In this document: positions 1 to 7,720 of the stretch, piece by piece | Numbering within the stretch: the first letter of the stretch is position 1 | Layout of the letters: each line of letters opens with the position of its first letter | From: CAVTOO01 sp963736355 | Lineage (GTDB): Bacteria > Pseudomonadota > Alphaproteobacteria > Rhizobiales > Xanthobacteraceae | Direction of reading: 5' to 3' | Length of the DNA: 64,000 nt | NCBI GenBank assembly: GCA_963736355.1 | Contig: CAVTOO010000008.1 | Location: 62,001-126,000, forward strand | Notes under the pieces: generated by a model | The model's database searches: none | What the model was told of the DNA's origin: nothing | The model's input: the letters and a program-made list of their open reading frames with translations, nothing else | Translations under genes and position numbers: made by a program

Positions 1-615
1 GACCGATGGACCGAGATCTTCAAGTCCAGCAACCAGACTTATCGCGGTCCGCGACTCGTGTTGTTCAGCAACGCCACCAATGGCGGCCGCTGCGGAATGG
101 CGCAGAGCGCGATGGGCCCGTTCTATTGCCCGCCCGACCGTCAGATTTTCGTCGATACCACCTTCTTCCGCGAGATCGAGACCCGTTTCCGCGGTTGCAC
201 CGGCCCGGCCTGCCGATTCACGCAGGCCTATATTCTTGCGCATGAGGCCGGCCATCACGTCCAGAACCAGCTCGGCATTCTGTCGCGCGTGCAGCAGGCG
301 CAGAAGGCCACGGGCAACAAGGCCGAGTCCAACCGGCTTCAGGTCATGGTCGAGTTGCAGGCTGATTGCTTTGCCGGCATTTGGGCCAATCGCCAGGAGA
401 AGAAGCGCGCGTTCCTTGATCCGGGCGATATCGAAGCAGCCCTTCAGACGGCGGCGGCGATCGGCGACGACACGCTGCAGAAGAAAGCGCAGGGCCGCGT
501 CGTGCCGGATTCCTTCACCCACGGCTCGGCGGCGCAGCGCCAGCGCTGGTTCATGGTCGGTTACAAGGACGGCTCGGTGCAGGCCTGCAACACCTTCCAG
601 GCGGCGCAGCTATAA
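1..615 (+). CDS. Neutral zinc metallopeptidase (YpfJ-like), 3' part
   Basis: C-terminal 204 residues of a putative neutral zinc metallopeptidase of the YpfJ/PF04228 type. The frame is open from base 1, so the true start lies before the window; a start at 58 would cut into the conserved domain. The HEAGH zinc-binding motif is at 241-255, and about 35 residues later ELQADCFAGIW supplies the expected third metal ligand. Proteins of this family usually carry an N-terminal membrane segment, which is not visible here. Substrate is unknown. It is followed by a dispersed repeat and then moaB, with no sign of an operon. Confidence 0.88.
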   Translation, partial: DRWTEIFKSSNQTYRGPRLVLFSNATNGGRCGMAQSAMGPFYCPPDRQIFVDTTFFREIETRFRGCTGPACRFTQAYILAHEAGHHVQNQLGILSRVQQAQKATGNKAESNRLQVMVELQADCFAGIWANRQEKKRAFLDPGDIEAALQTAAAIGDDTLQKKAQGRVVPDSFTHGSAAQRQRWFMVGYKDGSVQACNTFQAAQL

Positions 616-637
616 GAATGAGCAAAGCCTCTCCGCA

Positions 638-769
638 CGTCATTCCGGAAGCCGCAAAGCGGCTGTCCGGAATCCATAACCCCTGTGATGGTTATGTTCG
701 TGGCAGAAGTCGAAAAGCTGCGGAGTATGGATTCCGGGCTCGCGCTTTTCAGCGCGCCCCGGAATGACG
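638..769. repeat. CCGGAATGACG-type dispersed palindromic element, copy 1
   Basis: The element begins with CGTCATTCCGG and ends with its inverted complement CCGGAATGACG. Inside is GGATTCCGGGCTCGCGC followed by its near-complement, and CATAACCCCTGTGATGGTTATG. The same outer ends and similar interior recur at 13949-14081, so this is a mobile or dispersed intergenic repeat family. The ribosome binding site of moaB sits directly against its right end. Confidence 0.7.
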
Positions 770-780
770 GAGGGTAGGTT

Positions 781-1329
781 ATGACGGAGCCAGCACCGCG
801 TTCCTTCGTGCCGCTCGGCATTGCGGTGCTCACGGTCTCCGACACGCGCACGCTCGACGACGACAAGTCGGGCGACACGCTGATCGAACGCCTGACCGGC
901 GCCGGTCATAAACTCGCCGCGCGCGCCATCGTGCCCGACGAAATTGAGGCGATCCGCGACGAGGTCGAGGCGTGGATCACTGACGCGGCGGTGGATGTCA
1001 TCATCACCACCGGCGGCACCGGCTTTACCGGCCGCGATGTGACGCCCGAGGCCATCGAGCCTTTGTTCGAGAAGCGCATGGAGGGATTCTCCGTGCTGTT
1101 TCACACGCTCAGCCAGGCCAAGATCGGCACATCAACGATTCAGAGCCGCGCCACCGCAGGCGTGGCCGGCGCGACTTTCATCTTCTGCCTGCCGGGATCG
1201 CCTGGCGCCTGCCGCGATGGCTGGGACGGTATTCTCGCCGCCCAGCTCGATTATCGCACCAAACCCTGCAACTTCGTCGAGATCATGCCGCGTCTCGACG
1301 AGCACCTGCGGCGCGACAAAGCAAAATAG
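781..1329 (+). CDS. moaB: Molybdenum cofactor biosynthesis protein B
   Basis: 182-residue MoaB/MogA-fold protein that acts in molybdopterin (molybdenum cofactor) synthesis, adenylating molybdopterin before metal insertion in the MogA-like members. The signature TTGGTGFTGRDVTPEA lies near residues 79-94, followed by the conserved glutamate-rich segment and the LPGSPGA loop near 138-144. The ATG at 781 is preceded by GGAGGG at good spacing. Length is normal for the family. No other moa genes are adjacent. The next gene is convergent. Confidence 0.93.
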   Translation: MTEPAPRSFVPLGIAVLTVSDTRTLDDDKSGDTLIERLTGAGHKLAARAIVPDEIEAIRDEVEAWITDAAVDVIITTGGTGFTGRDVTPEAIEPLFEKRMEGFSVLFHTLSQAKIGTSTIQSRATAGVAGATFIFCLPGSPGACRDGWDGILAAQLDYRTKPCNFVEIMPRLDEHLRRDKAK

Positions 1330-1346
1330 CGAAGCTCTGGGAATCT

Positions 1347-1931
1347 CTAGTTCGGCTGCTGCTCGCGCGGCGGCGCGATAATTTGCGCGCGCAGCTTGAC
1401 GAGATTTTTGCGCCCAATGCGCGCGATCAGATCGCGTTCGGGGTTGGCGGCTTCCGTGCGATGGCCGCGCAGTGTCTCGTAGAACGATTTGCGGATCACC
1501 AGCCCGTCGCTATTGGTGCGCAGGGGATGCAGCAACGCGCGCAGGCGCGCCGTCACGGTCAAAGGTTCATGCGGATCGGGAACGGACGTGAAGGTCGCCG
1601 CACGCATCGTGCCGTCATGCTCCATCGCTTCGACAAAGCGCGTTACGTCATCGGCCCATCCGGGCTCCAGCACGGCGCCGGGCGCAATGAACATCAGCCA
1701 TGGGCCGCGCGCAATCGACGCGCCCTTGGCGAGCGCCGCACCACGCGGGCCTGAGATATTTTCCAGATGGCAGCCCGCGACATCGGCGATGCGCTCCATC
1801 GCCATGCTGCCGTGGCGATCGACCAGAATGACATCGCGCACGGTGCCATGCGCTGCCGCAGGCACCAGCGCGGCCAGCGTGGACACCACGGGCCAGTCGG
1901 TTGTCTCGGCAGCAATAACGACGCTGAGCAT
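1347..1931 (-). CDS. Family 2-like glycosyltransferase
   Basis: 194 residues resembling a short GT-A glycosyltransferase. The N-terminus LSVVIAAE is the usual first beta strand. ILVDRHGS matches the nucleotide-binding region and AKGASIARGPWLMFIAPGAV matches the segment that normally holds the DXD motif, but here a clear DXD is absent (IAPGA). Activity as a transferase is therefore uncertain. It is convergent with moaB and stands alone. In related genomes I recall a similar protein annotated as glycosyl transferase beside moaB. Confidence 0.7.
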   Translation of the reverse strand: MLSVVIAAETTDWPVVSTLAALVPAAAHGTVRDVILVDRHGSMAMERIADVAGCHLENISGPRGAALAKGASIARGPWLMFIAPGAVLEPGWADDVTRFVEAMEHDGTMRAATFTSVPDPHEPLTVTARLRALLHPLRTNSDGLVIRKSFYETLRGHRTEAANPERDLIARIGRKNLVKLRAQIIAPPREQQPN

Positions 1932-2086
1932 TCTCGTGCGGTCCTCACCGGAAGTCCGGAGACTGCACGATTAGAGCTTTTCCGCCGGTGTGGAAACCGG
2001 CACGCAGTGCCGGACTGCGGATTGAGGATGCATTTGAGCGTTAAGGAAAACGCCGGAAGTGCCTTTGAAACGGGCAAAACGCGACA

Positions 2087-2125
2087 AGAGCGCTCTCACG
2101 GGCTTAAAAGCCGTGAAAGCGCTCT
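2087..2125 (-). terminator. Hairpin downstream of first DUF3551 gene
   Basis: Inverted repeat AGAGCGCTCTCACGG / CCGTGAAAGCGCTCT with 14 of 15 pairs and a 9-base loop. It lies just beyond the stop codon of the minus-strand gene at 2137-2448. In the minus direction it is followed by TTGTCGCGTTTTG, so a Rho-independent terminator is plausible but the T-run is weak. Confidence 0.5.
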
Positions 2126-2136
2126 GGTGCGGGGTC

Positions 2137-2448
2137 TTACGGACGCTGACGGTTGGTGTCTTCGTAAGAATTGAACGGGCTGACGGCTGCATAGGCACCC
2201 GTGAAGCGCGCCTGGGTGTTCTGCCAGTTGCGGGTGTTCGCGACGTTCATGTCGCACTGGCCGCCGCGGCCGGACACGAAGGCCTGGCACTGCTGAAGCG
2301 ACTGGAAGCTGCAATCGAGCGAGTTGTTGCCCTCGATCGACGACGCGCACCACGCGTTGTTCGCAACGGCGCTGGCCGGAGTCGAGACGGAAAGGGCGCC
2401 CGCGGTTGCCATGAACGCAAAGGCGGTGCTGAGAATGATCTTACGCAT
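2137..2448 (-). CDS. DUF3551 small secreted protein, paralog 1
   Basis: 103-residue protein with a clear Sec signal peptide (MRKIILSTAFAFMATAGAL, cleavage probably after ASA). The mature part has four cysteines and the phrase CSFQSLQQCQAFVSGRGGQC, typical of DUF3551. The ATG at 2448 was chosen over an upstream in-frame start because AGGAGAACA immediately precedes it and the signal peptide starts there. Function is unknown; such proteins are exported and probably disulfide bonded. A second paralog lies 180 bases upstream on the same strand. Confidence 0.82.
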   Translation of the reverse strand: MRKIILSTAFAFMATAGALSVSTPASAVANNAWCASSIEGNNSLDCSFQSLQQCQAFVSGRGGQCDMNVANTRNWQNTQARFTGAYAAVSPFNSYEDTNRQRP

Positions 2449-2573
2449 GTTGTTCTCCTGAAAAGTTTCTTGAATCGAATGTTGCATCGGCAACACCCCA
2501 TAGACGGAACGACAAGCCAATTCGTTTCACCATCTCACCGGATCGTGAGGTGTCGTGATCGAACAAAAGAAAT

Positions 2574-2604
2574 GGCGGCGTTCAGGTTTTGCCCGAACGC
2601 CGCC
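2574..2604 (-). terminator. Terminator of second DUF3551 gene
   Basis: Ten-base perfect stem GGCGGCGTTC / GAACGCCGCC with an 11-base loop, 27 bases past the stop of the minus-strand gene ending at 2631. In the minus direction the stem is followed by ATTTCTTTTG, giving a reasonable Rho-independent terminator. Confidence 0.6.
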
Positions 2605-2630
2605 GCGTTTGAATCAATCTGGATGGGTTT

Positions 2631-2927
2631 TTAATCCGCGTAATAGTAACGCACGCGTTGACGGTGCTCGTTACGTGCACGTCGCTCCGGCGCGAAATAG
2701 CGCGGCTGCGAAAAGTGTGTCGTGAAATTCTCCGAACAGACGCCGCCGATGCCGGACACATAGGCCTGGCATTGCTGGAAGGTGTAGAAGTCACAGATCC
2801 GGGAATAGCCGTTGTCGCGGGGCTGCGCGCACCAGGGTGCGTTGGCGTCGGCCTGCGCGGGCGCACTCGGCGTCAGCGATGCGCCGGCAAGGACGAGACC
2901 GGCGGCGGCGAAGAGAATTTTGCGCAT
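2631..2927 (-). CDS. DUF3551 small secreted protein, paralog 2
   Basis: 98-residue exported protein. Signal peptide MRKILFAAAGLVLAGASL, likely cut after APA QAD. The mature domain shares the DUF3551 pattern with its neighbour: APWCAQP, then CDFYTFQQCQAYVSGIGGVC. The ATG at 2927 has AGGAGCTTCCC in front; the longer open frame upstream lacks signal-peptide character. The C-terminal tail is basic and aromatic (RVRYYYAD). Function unknown. The two tandem genes each have their own hairpin, so they are probably transcribed separately. Confidence 0.82.
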   Translation of the reverse strand: MRKILFAAAGLVLAGASLTPSAPAQADANAPWCAQPRDNGYSRICDFYTFQQCQAYVSGIGGVCSENFTTHFSQPRYFAPERRARNEHRQRVRYYYAD

Positions 2928-3076
2928 GGGAAGCTCCTGATCGAGGACACCTGATTGCGGGACACTACTGTCTTGGTCGCTAACGGGGCTCCTCTGGTTT
3001 GGTTCACCGGGTCTTTTTTTGGGGGCGGGTATGTTTGTGTTCTTGTTTTGTTCTTTAAGCCTGCTAAAGTCAGGCC

Positions 3077-4240
3077 ATGGCTCGCTCATCCCGACTTGCC
3101 CAAAGTGCTGCCCAAAGCGCCGTTCCGGCCCCGCCTGCTGCGGGCGAGGCGCCGTTTGCACAGATCGATGTCGCCATTGATCGCGAGCGGCGGCGGGGTC
3201 GCGGCGCGCAGAGCAATGCGAGCGGGCGTTTCGAGGCGCAGGCGCGCGTCGCCTTCGACGATGGCTGGCAAAGTCTGGAAGATCTGCCGCCGTTCAAGAC
3301 CGTCGTCGGCATCGACACCGCGCGCAAGGTCATCACCCGCAACGAATCGCCCGACATCGGCTTCGACCGTTCCATCAATCCCTATCGCGGCTGCGAGCAT
3401 GGCTGCGTCTATTGTTATGCGCGTCCGACCCACACCTATCTCGGGCTGTCGGCCGGGCTGGATTTCGAATCCAACCTGTTCATGAAGCCGGATGCCCCGG
3501 CGCTCCTGGAAAAGGAATTGTCGGCGCCGGGTTACGTGCCGCGCATGATCGCGCTCGGCACCAACACCGATCCCTATCAGCCGATCGAGCGGCAGCACAA
3601 AATCACGCGCGGCATTCTCGAAGTGCTGGAGCGCACCGGCCATCCGGTCGGCATCGTCACCAAGTCGGCGCTGGTGATGCGCGATATCGATATTCTGTCG
3701 CGCATGGCCGCGCGCAATCTCGCCAAGGTGGCGCTGTCGGTCACCACGCTTGATCCCGCACTCGCGCGCACCATGGAGCCGCGCGCCGCCACGCCCGCGC
3801 GAAGGCTCGAGGCGCTGCGGCAATTGTCGGCCGCCGGCATCCCCACCACGGTGATGGTCGCCCCCGTCATCCCCGCGCTCAACGATATGGAAATCGAGCG
3901 CATTCTGGACGCCGCCAAGCATGCCGGCGTCGTCAGTGCCGGTTATGTGCTGCTGCGCCTGCCGCTCGAGGTGCGCGACCTGTTCCGCGAATGGCTGGTC
4001 GCCAATTATCCCGATCGCTATCGCCACGTCTTCACGCTGATCCGCGACATGCGCGGCGGGCGCGATTACGATTCGCAATGGTCGACGCGGATGAAGGGCA
4101 CGGGGCCTGTCGCATGGATGATCGGCCGCCGTTTCGATATCGCCTGCGACAAGCTCGGCCTCAATGCGCGGCGCTGGAAATTCTCGACCGAGCATTTTCG
4201 CTCGCCCTCGTCCGATCGCGGGCAACTGGATTTGTTTTAG
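3077..4240 (+). CDS. PA0069-family radical SAM protein (SPL-like)
   Basis: 387-residue radical S-adenosylmethionine enzyme related to spore photoproduct lyase-like proteins. The cluster-binding motif CEHGCVYC gives Cys106, Cys110 and Cys113 in a CX3CX2C spacing, as in this family. It is followed by a TIM-barrel-like region with LGTNTDPYQPIE and VVMVAPVIPALND. The basic, low-complexity N-terminus (residues 1-50) is usual. Biochemical role is not established; DNA repair has been proposed for relatives. The ATG at 3077 fits. It is divergent from the DUF3551 gene upstream. Confidence 0.9.
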   Translation: MARSSRLAQSAAQSAVPAPPAAGEAPFAQIDVAIDRERRRGRGAQSNASGRFEAQARVAFDDGWQSLEDLPPFKTVVGIDTARKVITRNESPDIGFDRSINPYRGCEHGCVYCYARPTHTYLGLSAGLDFESNLFMKPDAPALLEKELSAPGYVPRMIALGTNTDPYQPIERQHKITRGILEVLERTGHPVGIVTKSALVMRDIDILSRMAARNLAKVALSVTTLDPALARTMEPRAATPARRLEALRQLSAAGIPTTVMVAPVIPALNDMEIERILDAAKHAGVVSAGYVLLRLPLEVRDLFREWLVANYPDRYRHVFTLIRDMRGGRDYDSQWSTRMKGTGPVAWMIGRRFDIACDKLGLNARRWKFSTEHFRSPSSDRGQLDLF

Positions 4241-4272
4241 GTTTTTATCGACAGGCGGGGCCGGGGGTTCAT

Positions 4273-4659
4273 TTGAAGCATCAGGGCAATGCGCGTCATT
4301 GGGCCCATCGCAATGTCGGTCAGGCTCTGAGCGATTCAGCGCGCCGCGCCGATCCATCTGATGCCGTCCACAAGATGTGGCAGCGGCTTCGTCATGAATT
4401 CGGTCACATGCATTTTCGCCGGCAGGTCGTGATCGCCGGAGCGATCGCCGATTTTGCAAGTCATCGTGCGAAGCTGATTATCGAAGTCGATAGCGGCATC
4501 CACGCGGCGAACACCGATGAGGCTGGCGCCAGAATGGCCGAGGCCGACGGCTACCGGATTTTGCGTGTCTGGAATAATGATATCCTGCAGAACATGCCCG
4601 GCGTCTGCGAGCTTATTCATACGATGTTGAATGTGTCCGCGCCGGCCAACGAAAAATAG
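4273..4659 (+). CDS. DUF559 endonuclease-like protein
   Basis: About 128 residues with the DUF559 (Vsr/restriction endonuclease-like) fold: KMWQRLRH, then FRRQVVIAGAIADFASHRAK, then LIIEVDSG with the likely catalytic aspartate/glutamate pair, and the family C-terminus YRILRVWNNDILQNM. No ATG is available ahead of the domain. A TTG at 4273 preceded by GGGGCCGGGGG is the best start, but this is uncertain, and a start within the preceding gene cannot be excluded. The domain itself is complete. Substrate unknown. Confidence 0.68.
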   Translation: MKHQGNARHWAHRNVGQALSDSARRADPSDAVHKMWQRLRHEFGHMHFRRQVVIAGAIADFASHRAKLIIEVDSGIHAANTDEAGARMAEADGYRILRVWNNDILQNMPGVCELIHTMLNVSAPANEK

Positions 4660-4670
4660 GACCTGTATCC

Positions 4671-5114
4671 GTGCCCGCCATCAAAGCCCGCTTCACCGTC
4701 ATCACGCTCGGCGTCGACAACATGCGCCGTGCCATCGCCTTTTACGCGGCGCTTGGCTTCGAGCGCAAAATGAGTGCGACCGGCGAGGCTGTCGCGTTCT
4801 TCGCAACCGGCGGCTGCGTGCTGGCGCTGTTTCCGTGGAGCGAACTCGCCGAGGATGCAGCCACGGATTCAGAGCCAGCGCCTCAAGCCTTTCGCGGCGT
4901 GACGCTGGCGTGGAACTGCAACAGCCGGCAGGAGGTCGATGCGGTCATGGCGCATGCGCTGGCCTCAGGCGCCGAGTTGCGCCGTCGTGCCAGTGAGACC
5001 GATTATGGCGGCTATCGCGGCTATTTCGCCGATCCCGACGGCCATCTGTGGGAGGCTGTCGTCGCGCCGGGCATCGTCGTCGGTGCGGATGGGCTGTTGT
5101 CGCTGCCCGATTAG
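4671..5114 (+). CDS. VOC family (glyoxalase-like) protein
   Basis: 147 residues with the vicinal-oxygen-chelate fold. The first beta-alpha-beta unit FTVITLGVDNMRRAIAFYAALGF is standard. The C-terminal YRGYFADPDGHLWE holds the usual metal-site glutamate. Related proteins include glyoxalases, dioxygenases and antibiotic-binding proteins, so the substrate cannot be assigned. Start is GTG at 4671, 11 bases after the DUF559 stop, which suggests the two are co-transcribed. Confidence 0.85.
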   Translation: MPAIKARFTVITLGVDNMRRAIAFYAALGFERKMSATGEAVAFFATGGCVLALFPWSELAEDAATDSEPAPQAFRGVTLAWNCNSRQEVDAVMAHALASGAELRRRASETDYGGYRGYFADPDGHLWEAVVAPGIVVGADGLLSLPD

Positions 5115-5179
5115 CATGATCCCGACCGGAACGGCCGCGTTAGCGCAAAGTGGGGACCGGTTTTCGGACAAGATCATGC
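5114..5179. repeat. GCATGATC palindromic intergenic element, copy 1
   Basis: Begins GCATGATCCCGA and ends GATCATGC, with GTGGGGACCGGTTTTCGGAC inside. It matches six other copies in this window and resembles the rhizobial intergenic mosaic (RIME-type) palindromes. It lies between the VOC gene and rnhB; an ATG inside it (5176) is in frame with rnhB but is unlikely to be the start. Confidence 0.75.
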
Positions 5180-5226
5180 TCAACAAGCAGTTGCCTGGGC
5201 CGCGCGCCGGCGGCACTGTGCCGCCA

Positions 5227-5919
5227 ATGAGTTCCGCCGCTTCATCATCCGCCAGAATCCGCCTGCCGCGCACCGCCGCGACGTTCGAGCGCGAGGCCGC
5301 GCTGTTGACGCAGGGCGTCTGGCCGGTCGCGGGCTGCGATGAAGTCGGCCGCGGTCCGCTCGCAGGTCCCGTGGTCGCCGCCGCCGTCATTCTCGATCCC
5401 GCCCGCGTGCCGCAAGGGCTGAACGATTCCAAAAAGCTGAAAGCGCATCAGCGCGAGATGCTGTTCGCCGAGATCTGCGCCAGCGCGTCGGTGTCGGTGG
5501 CGATTGCATCGCCCGCGCGCATCGACCGCGACAACATCCTGCGCGCCTCGCTCTGGGCGCTGGCGCGGGCGGTGCGCGGCCTGGCCGATGCCCCGAATCA
5601 TGTCTTCGTCGACGGGCGCGATCGAATCGATGTCGCCTGCGGCTGCGAGCCCGTCATCGGCGGCGATGCCCTGATTGCCTCGATCGCGGCGGCGTCGATC
5701 GTCGCCAAGGTCGCGCGCGACCGGCTGATGATGCAACTCGGGGCTGAACATCCCGGCTACGGGTTCGAGCGGCATATGGGTTATGGCGTGCCGGCGCACA
5801 TGGCCGCGCTCAGGGAACTGGGGCCGTGCACCCATCACCGGCGCTCCTTCGCTCCCATCGCGGCTCTTTTTGAACGGCAGGCGGCCGTGCCGATGCCTCA
5901 ATCTGCGGCCACGTCCTGA
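5227..5919 (+). CDS. rnhB: Ribonuclease HII
   Basis: 230-residue RNase HII, which cuts the RNA strand of RNA-DNA hybrids and removes single ribonucleotides from DNA. The active-site signature AGCDEVGRGPLAGPVVAAAV is at residues 36-55 with Asp38 and Glu39, and a later catalytic aspartate is in FVDGRD. The segment SIIVAK-like SIVAKVARDRLM and YGFERHMGYG are also diagnostic. ATG 5227 is preferred because the upstream ATG at 5176 lies inside a repeat. Length is normal. Confidence 0.93.
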   Translation: MSSAASSSARIRLPRTAATFEREAALLTQGVWPVAGCDEVGRGPLAGPVVAAAVILDPARVPQGLNDSKKLKAHQREMLFAEICASASVSVAIASPARIDRDNILRASLWALARAVRGLADAPNHVFVDGRDRIDVACGCEPVIGGDALIASIAAASIVAKVARDRLMMQLGAEHPGYGFERHMGYGVPAHMAALRELGPCTHHRRSFAPIAALFERQAAVPMPQSAATS

Positions 5920-5969
5920 TCATTGCACGTAGCCCGCGCCCGCTTTATCACTGAGCCCCCAAATCCGGC

Positions 5970-6027
5970 CAAGTTCTGCTAATCAAGTTCTGCTCAATCA
6001 AGTTTTGCCCAATCAAGTCCCGCGAAC
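5970..6027. repeat. Four imperfect 14-15 base tandem repeats
   Basis: Units starting at 5970, 5984, 5999 and 6014 follow the pattern CAAGTTCTGCTCAAT with drift (CAAGTTTTGCCCAAT, CAAGTCCCGCGAAC). They lie just before the GT39 gene, and a possible TTG start at 6005 falls inside. The copy number could vary between strains. Confidence 0.75.
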
Positions 6028-6031
6028 CCGC

Positions 6032-7546
6032 ATGCGCTTTACATCACTCGTCATCGAACTGATCCGGTCGCGGCCCGCCGTGGTGTTCTGGGCCGCCGTG
6101 CTGGCGCAGGCGTTGCTGTGGTTCGTCGTGCCGATGCTGTTCTACGCGTCGCCGCCGGGCGAGACGGCGATGGTGCTGGCGGTCGGCCGCGAATATCAGC
6201 TCGGCACGCCGGATGGTCCGCCGCTGGCGTTCTGGCTCGCCGATATCGCATTCAAATTCACCGGCAATCACATGTTCGGGGTCTATCTGCTGGCGCAGGC
6301 GAGCTTCGTCGTCACATTCGCGGCGCTGTTCGCGCTGGGGCGAAGCCTGTTCGGTCCGCAGCAGGCCGTCGTCGCCGTGCTGCTGACGCTCACGATCAAT
6401 GCCTTCGGTTTTCCCGGCGTCGAGTTCGGCCCCGATGTGCTGCTGCGTCCGCTCTGGGCGCTGACGCTGCTGCATTACTGGCGTGCCATCGGCGAGGGCC
6501 GCCGCAACGCATGGTTCGCCCTGTCGATCGAAGTGGGCCTCTTGCTGCTGACGAGTTACGCCGCGCTGATGCTGGTCGGCCTGCTCGTCCTGTTCACGCT
6601 GGCGACACGGCGCGGGCGGCAGATGCTGGGGCTGGTCGATCCCTGGTACTCGCTCATCGTCATCGCTGCGCTCGCCTTTCCGCATGCGCTGTGGGCCGTT
6701 CGCAATGGCGGCAACGGTCTGTTTGAATCCGTTCCTCCGTTGGAAACGCTGTTGGCCAATCTGGCCGGCTGGCCAAATCTCGTCGGCCTGCTCGTGCTCA
6801 CGCTTGCCGGCGCATTGCTGCTTGTCGTGCTCAATATCGCGCGCTTCGGATCGAACGCCGATGACGTGCCGGTGGTCATTCGCCCGCCTCTGTCCGCCTT
6901 TGCGCGCTATTTCATCGTGTTTTTCGCGCTTGCCCCGCTCATCGTCGGCAGCCTGCTCGGCGCGGCGCAGCGGCTCGATCATGTCGTCGGCGGTGCCGGC
7001 GTGGCGTTGCTGATGATGGGCCTGCTCATCGTGCTGATCGCGGGCGAGGTCATTTATCTGCGCCGGCAGCGGGTGTTGCGTCTGGTCTGGGCCGCTTTGA
7101 TCGCGGCGCCTGCCATCGCCATTGTCGGCGTCAGTCTGCTGCTGCCATGGACGGCTGCCGCCTCGGTCAAGACATCGCAGCCGGCCGCCGAGATCGGGCG
7201 CTTCTTCGGTGACAGTTTCGAGCGGCGCACGGGCCGGCGTCTTCCGGCGGTGGCCGGCGATCCCGATCTCGCCTTGCTGATCGCACTGACCGCGCCCGGC
7301 CGGCCGCATCTTCTGCTCGACGCGACACCGCAGCGTACGCCCTGGCAATCGCCGGAGCGCTTTTCGGAGACCGGCGGCATCGTGGTGTGGCGCGCGCAGG
7401 ATACGGCGGGCGCGCCGCCCGCCGAGATCAGGCGTCGTTTCCCCAATCTCGTGCCGGAAGTGCCGCGCGCCTTCGAGCGTTTCAATCAGGGGCGCGAGCC
7501 GCTGCCGCGTGTCGGCTGGGCCATCGTGCGGCCGCGCGGCGGATAA
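6032..7546 (+). CDS. GT39-type membrane glycosyltransferase (ArnT/PMT-like)
   Basis: 504-residue multi-pass inner-membrane protein. The N-terminal TM segment WAAVLAQALLWFVVPMLFY is followed by a loop with SPPGETAMVLAVGREYQLGTPDGPPLAFWLADIAF, matching the first periplasmic loop of GT39 enzymes, which transfer sugars from polyprenyl phosphates. About 10-11 hydrophobic segments follow and then a soluble C-terminal domain. ATG 6032 was chosen over TTG 6005, which lies in tandem repeats. The sugar donor and acceptor are unknown; lipid A or cell-envelope glycan modification is a reasonable guess. Confidence 0.8.
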   Translation: MRFTSLVIELIRSRPAVVFWAAVLAQALLWFVVPMLFYASPPGETAMVLAVGREYQLGTPDGPPLAFWLADIAFKFTGNHMFGVYLLAQASFVVTFAALFALGRSLFGPQQAVVAVLLTLTINAFGFPGVEFGPDVLLRPLWALTLLHYWRAIGEGRRNAWFALSIEVGLLLLTSYAALMLVGLLVLFTLATRRGRQMLGLVDPWYSLIVIAALAFPHALWAVRNGGNGLFESVPPLETLLANLAGWPNLVGLLVLTLAGALLLVVLNIARFGSNADDVPVVIRPPLSAFARYFIVFFALAPLIVGSLLGAAQRLDHVVGGAGVALLMMGLLIVLIAGEVIYLRRQRVLRLVWAALIAAPAIAIVGVSLLLPWTAAASVKTSQPAAEIGRFFGDSFERRTGRRLPAVAGDPDLALLIALTAPGRPHLLLDATPQRTPWQSPERFSETGGIVVWRAQDTAGAPPAEIRRRFPNLVPEVPRAFERFNQGREPLPRVGWAIVRPRGG

Positions 7547-7564
7547 AGCGGAACGCCGGGGCCT

Positions 7565-7710
7565 TCATCCTTCGAGACGCCGCTTCGCGGCTCCTCAGGA
7601 TGAGGAATAGACTTCGCCCCGAGTAGGAGGCTCGTCCTGTGGGCGGTCGCAAGCCGCGGCTCGAAGCCTCATCCTGAGGAGCCCTGCGCAGCAGGGCGTC
7701 TCGAAGGATG
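7565..7710. repeat. Inverted repeat element with TCATCCTTCGAGACGC ends
   Basis: Left end TCATCCTTCGAGACGC at 7565-7580 pairs with right end GCGTCTCGAAGGATG at 7696-7710. Inner arms CTCCTCAGGATGAG and CTCATCCTGAGGAG also pair. It fills the gap between the convergent GT39 and cydB genes and could form a large hairpin that also ends transcription. Confidence 0.75.
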
Positions 7711-7720
7711 GGCAGCATTG

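Noticed and set aside
2059..2634. 191-codon plus-strand frame over the first DUF3551 gene
   Set aside because: The opposite strand has a signal peptide, an RBS and the family motif; this frame has none.
3086..4459. 457-codon open frame antisense to the radical SAM gene
   Set aside because: It mirrors the coding strand of a motif-rich gene and has no start signal or domain.
6044..7348. 434-codon open frame antisense to the GT39 gene
   Set aside because: Highly charged low-complexity translation typical of shadow frames.
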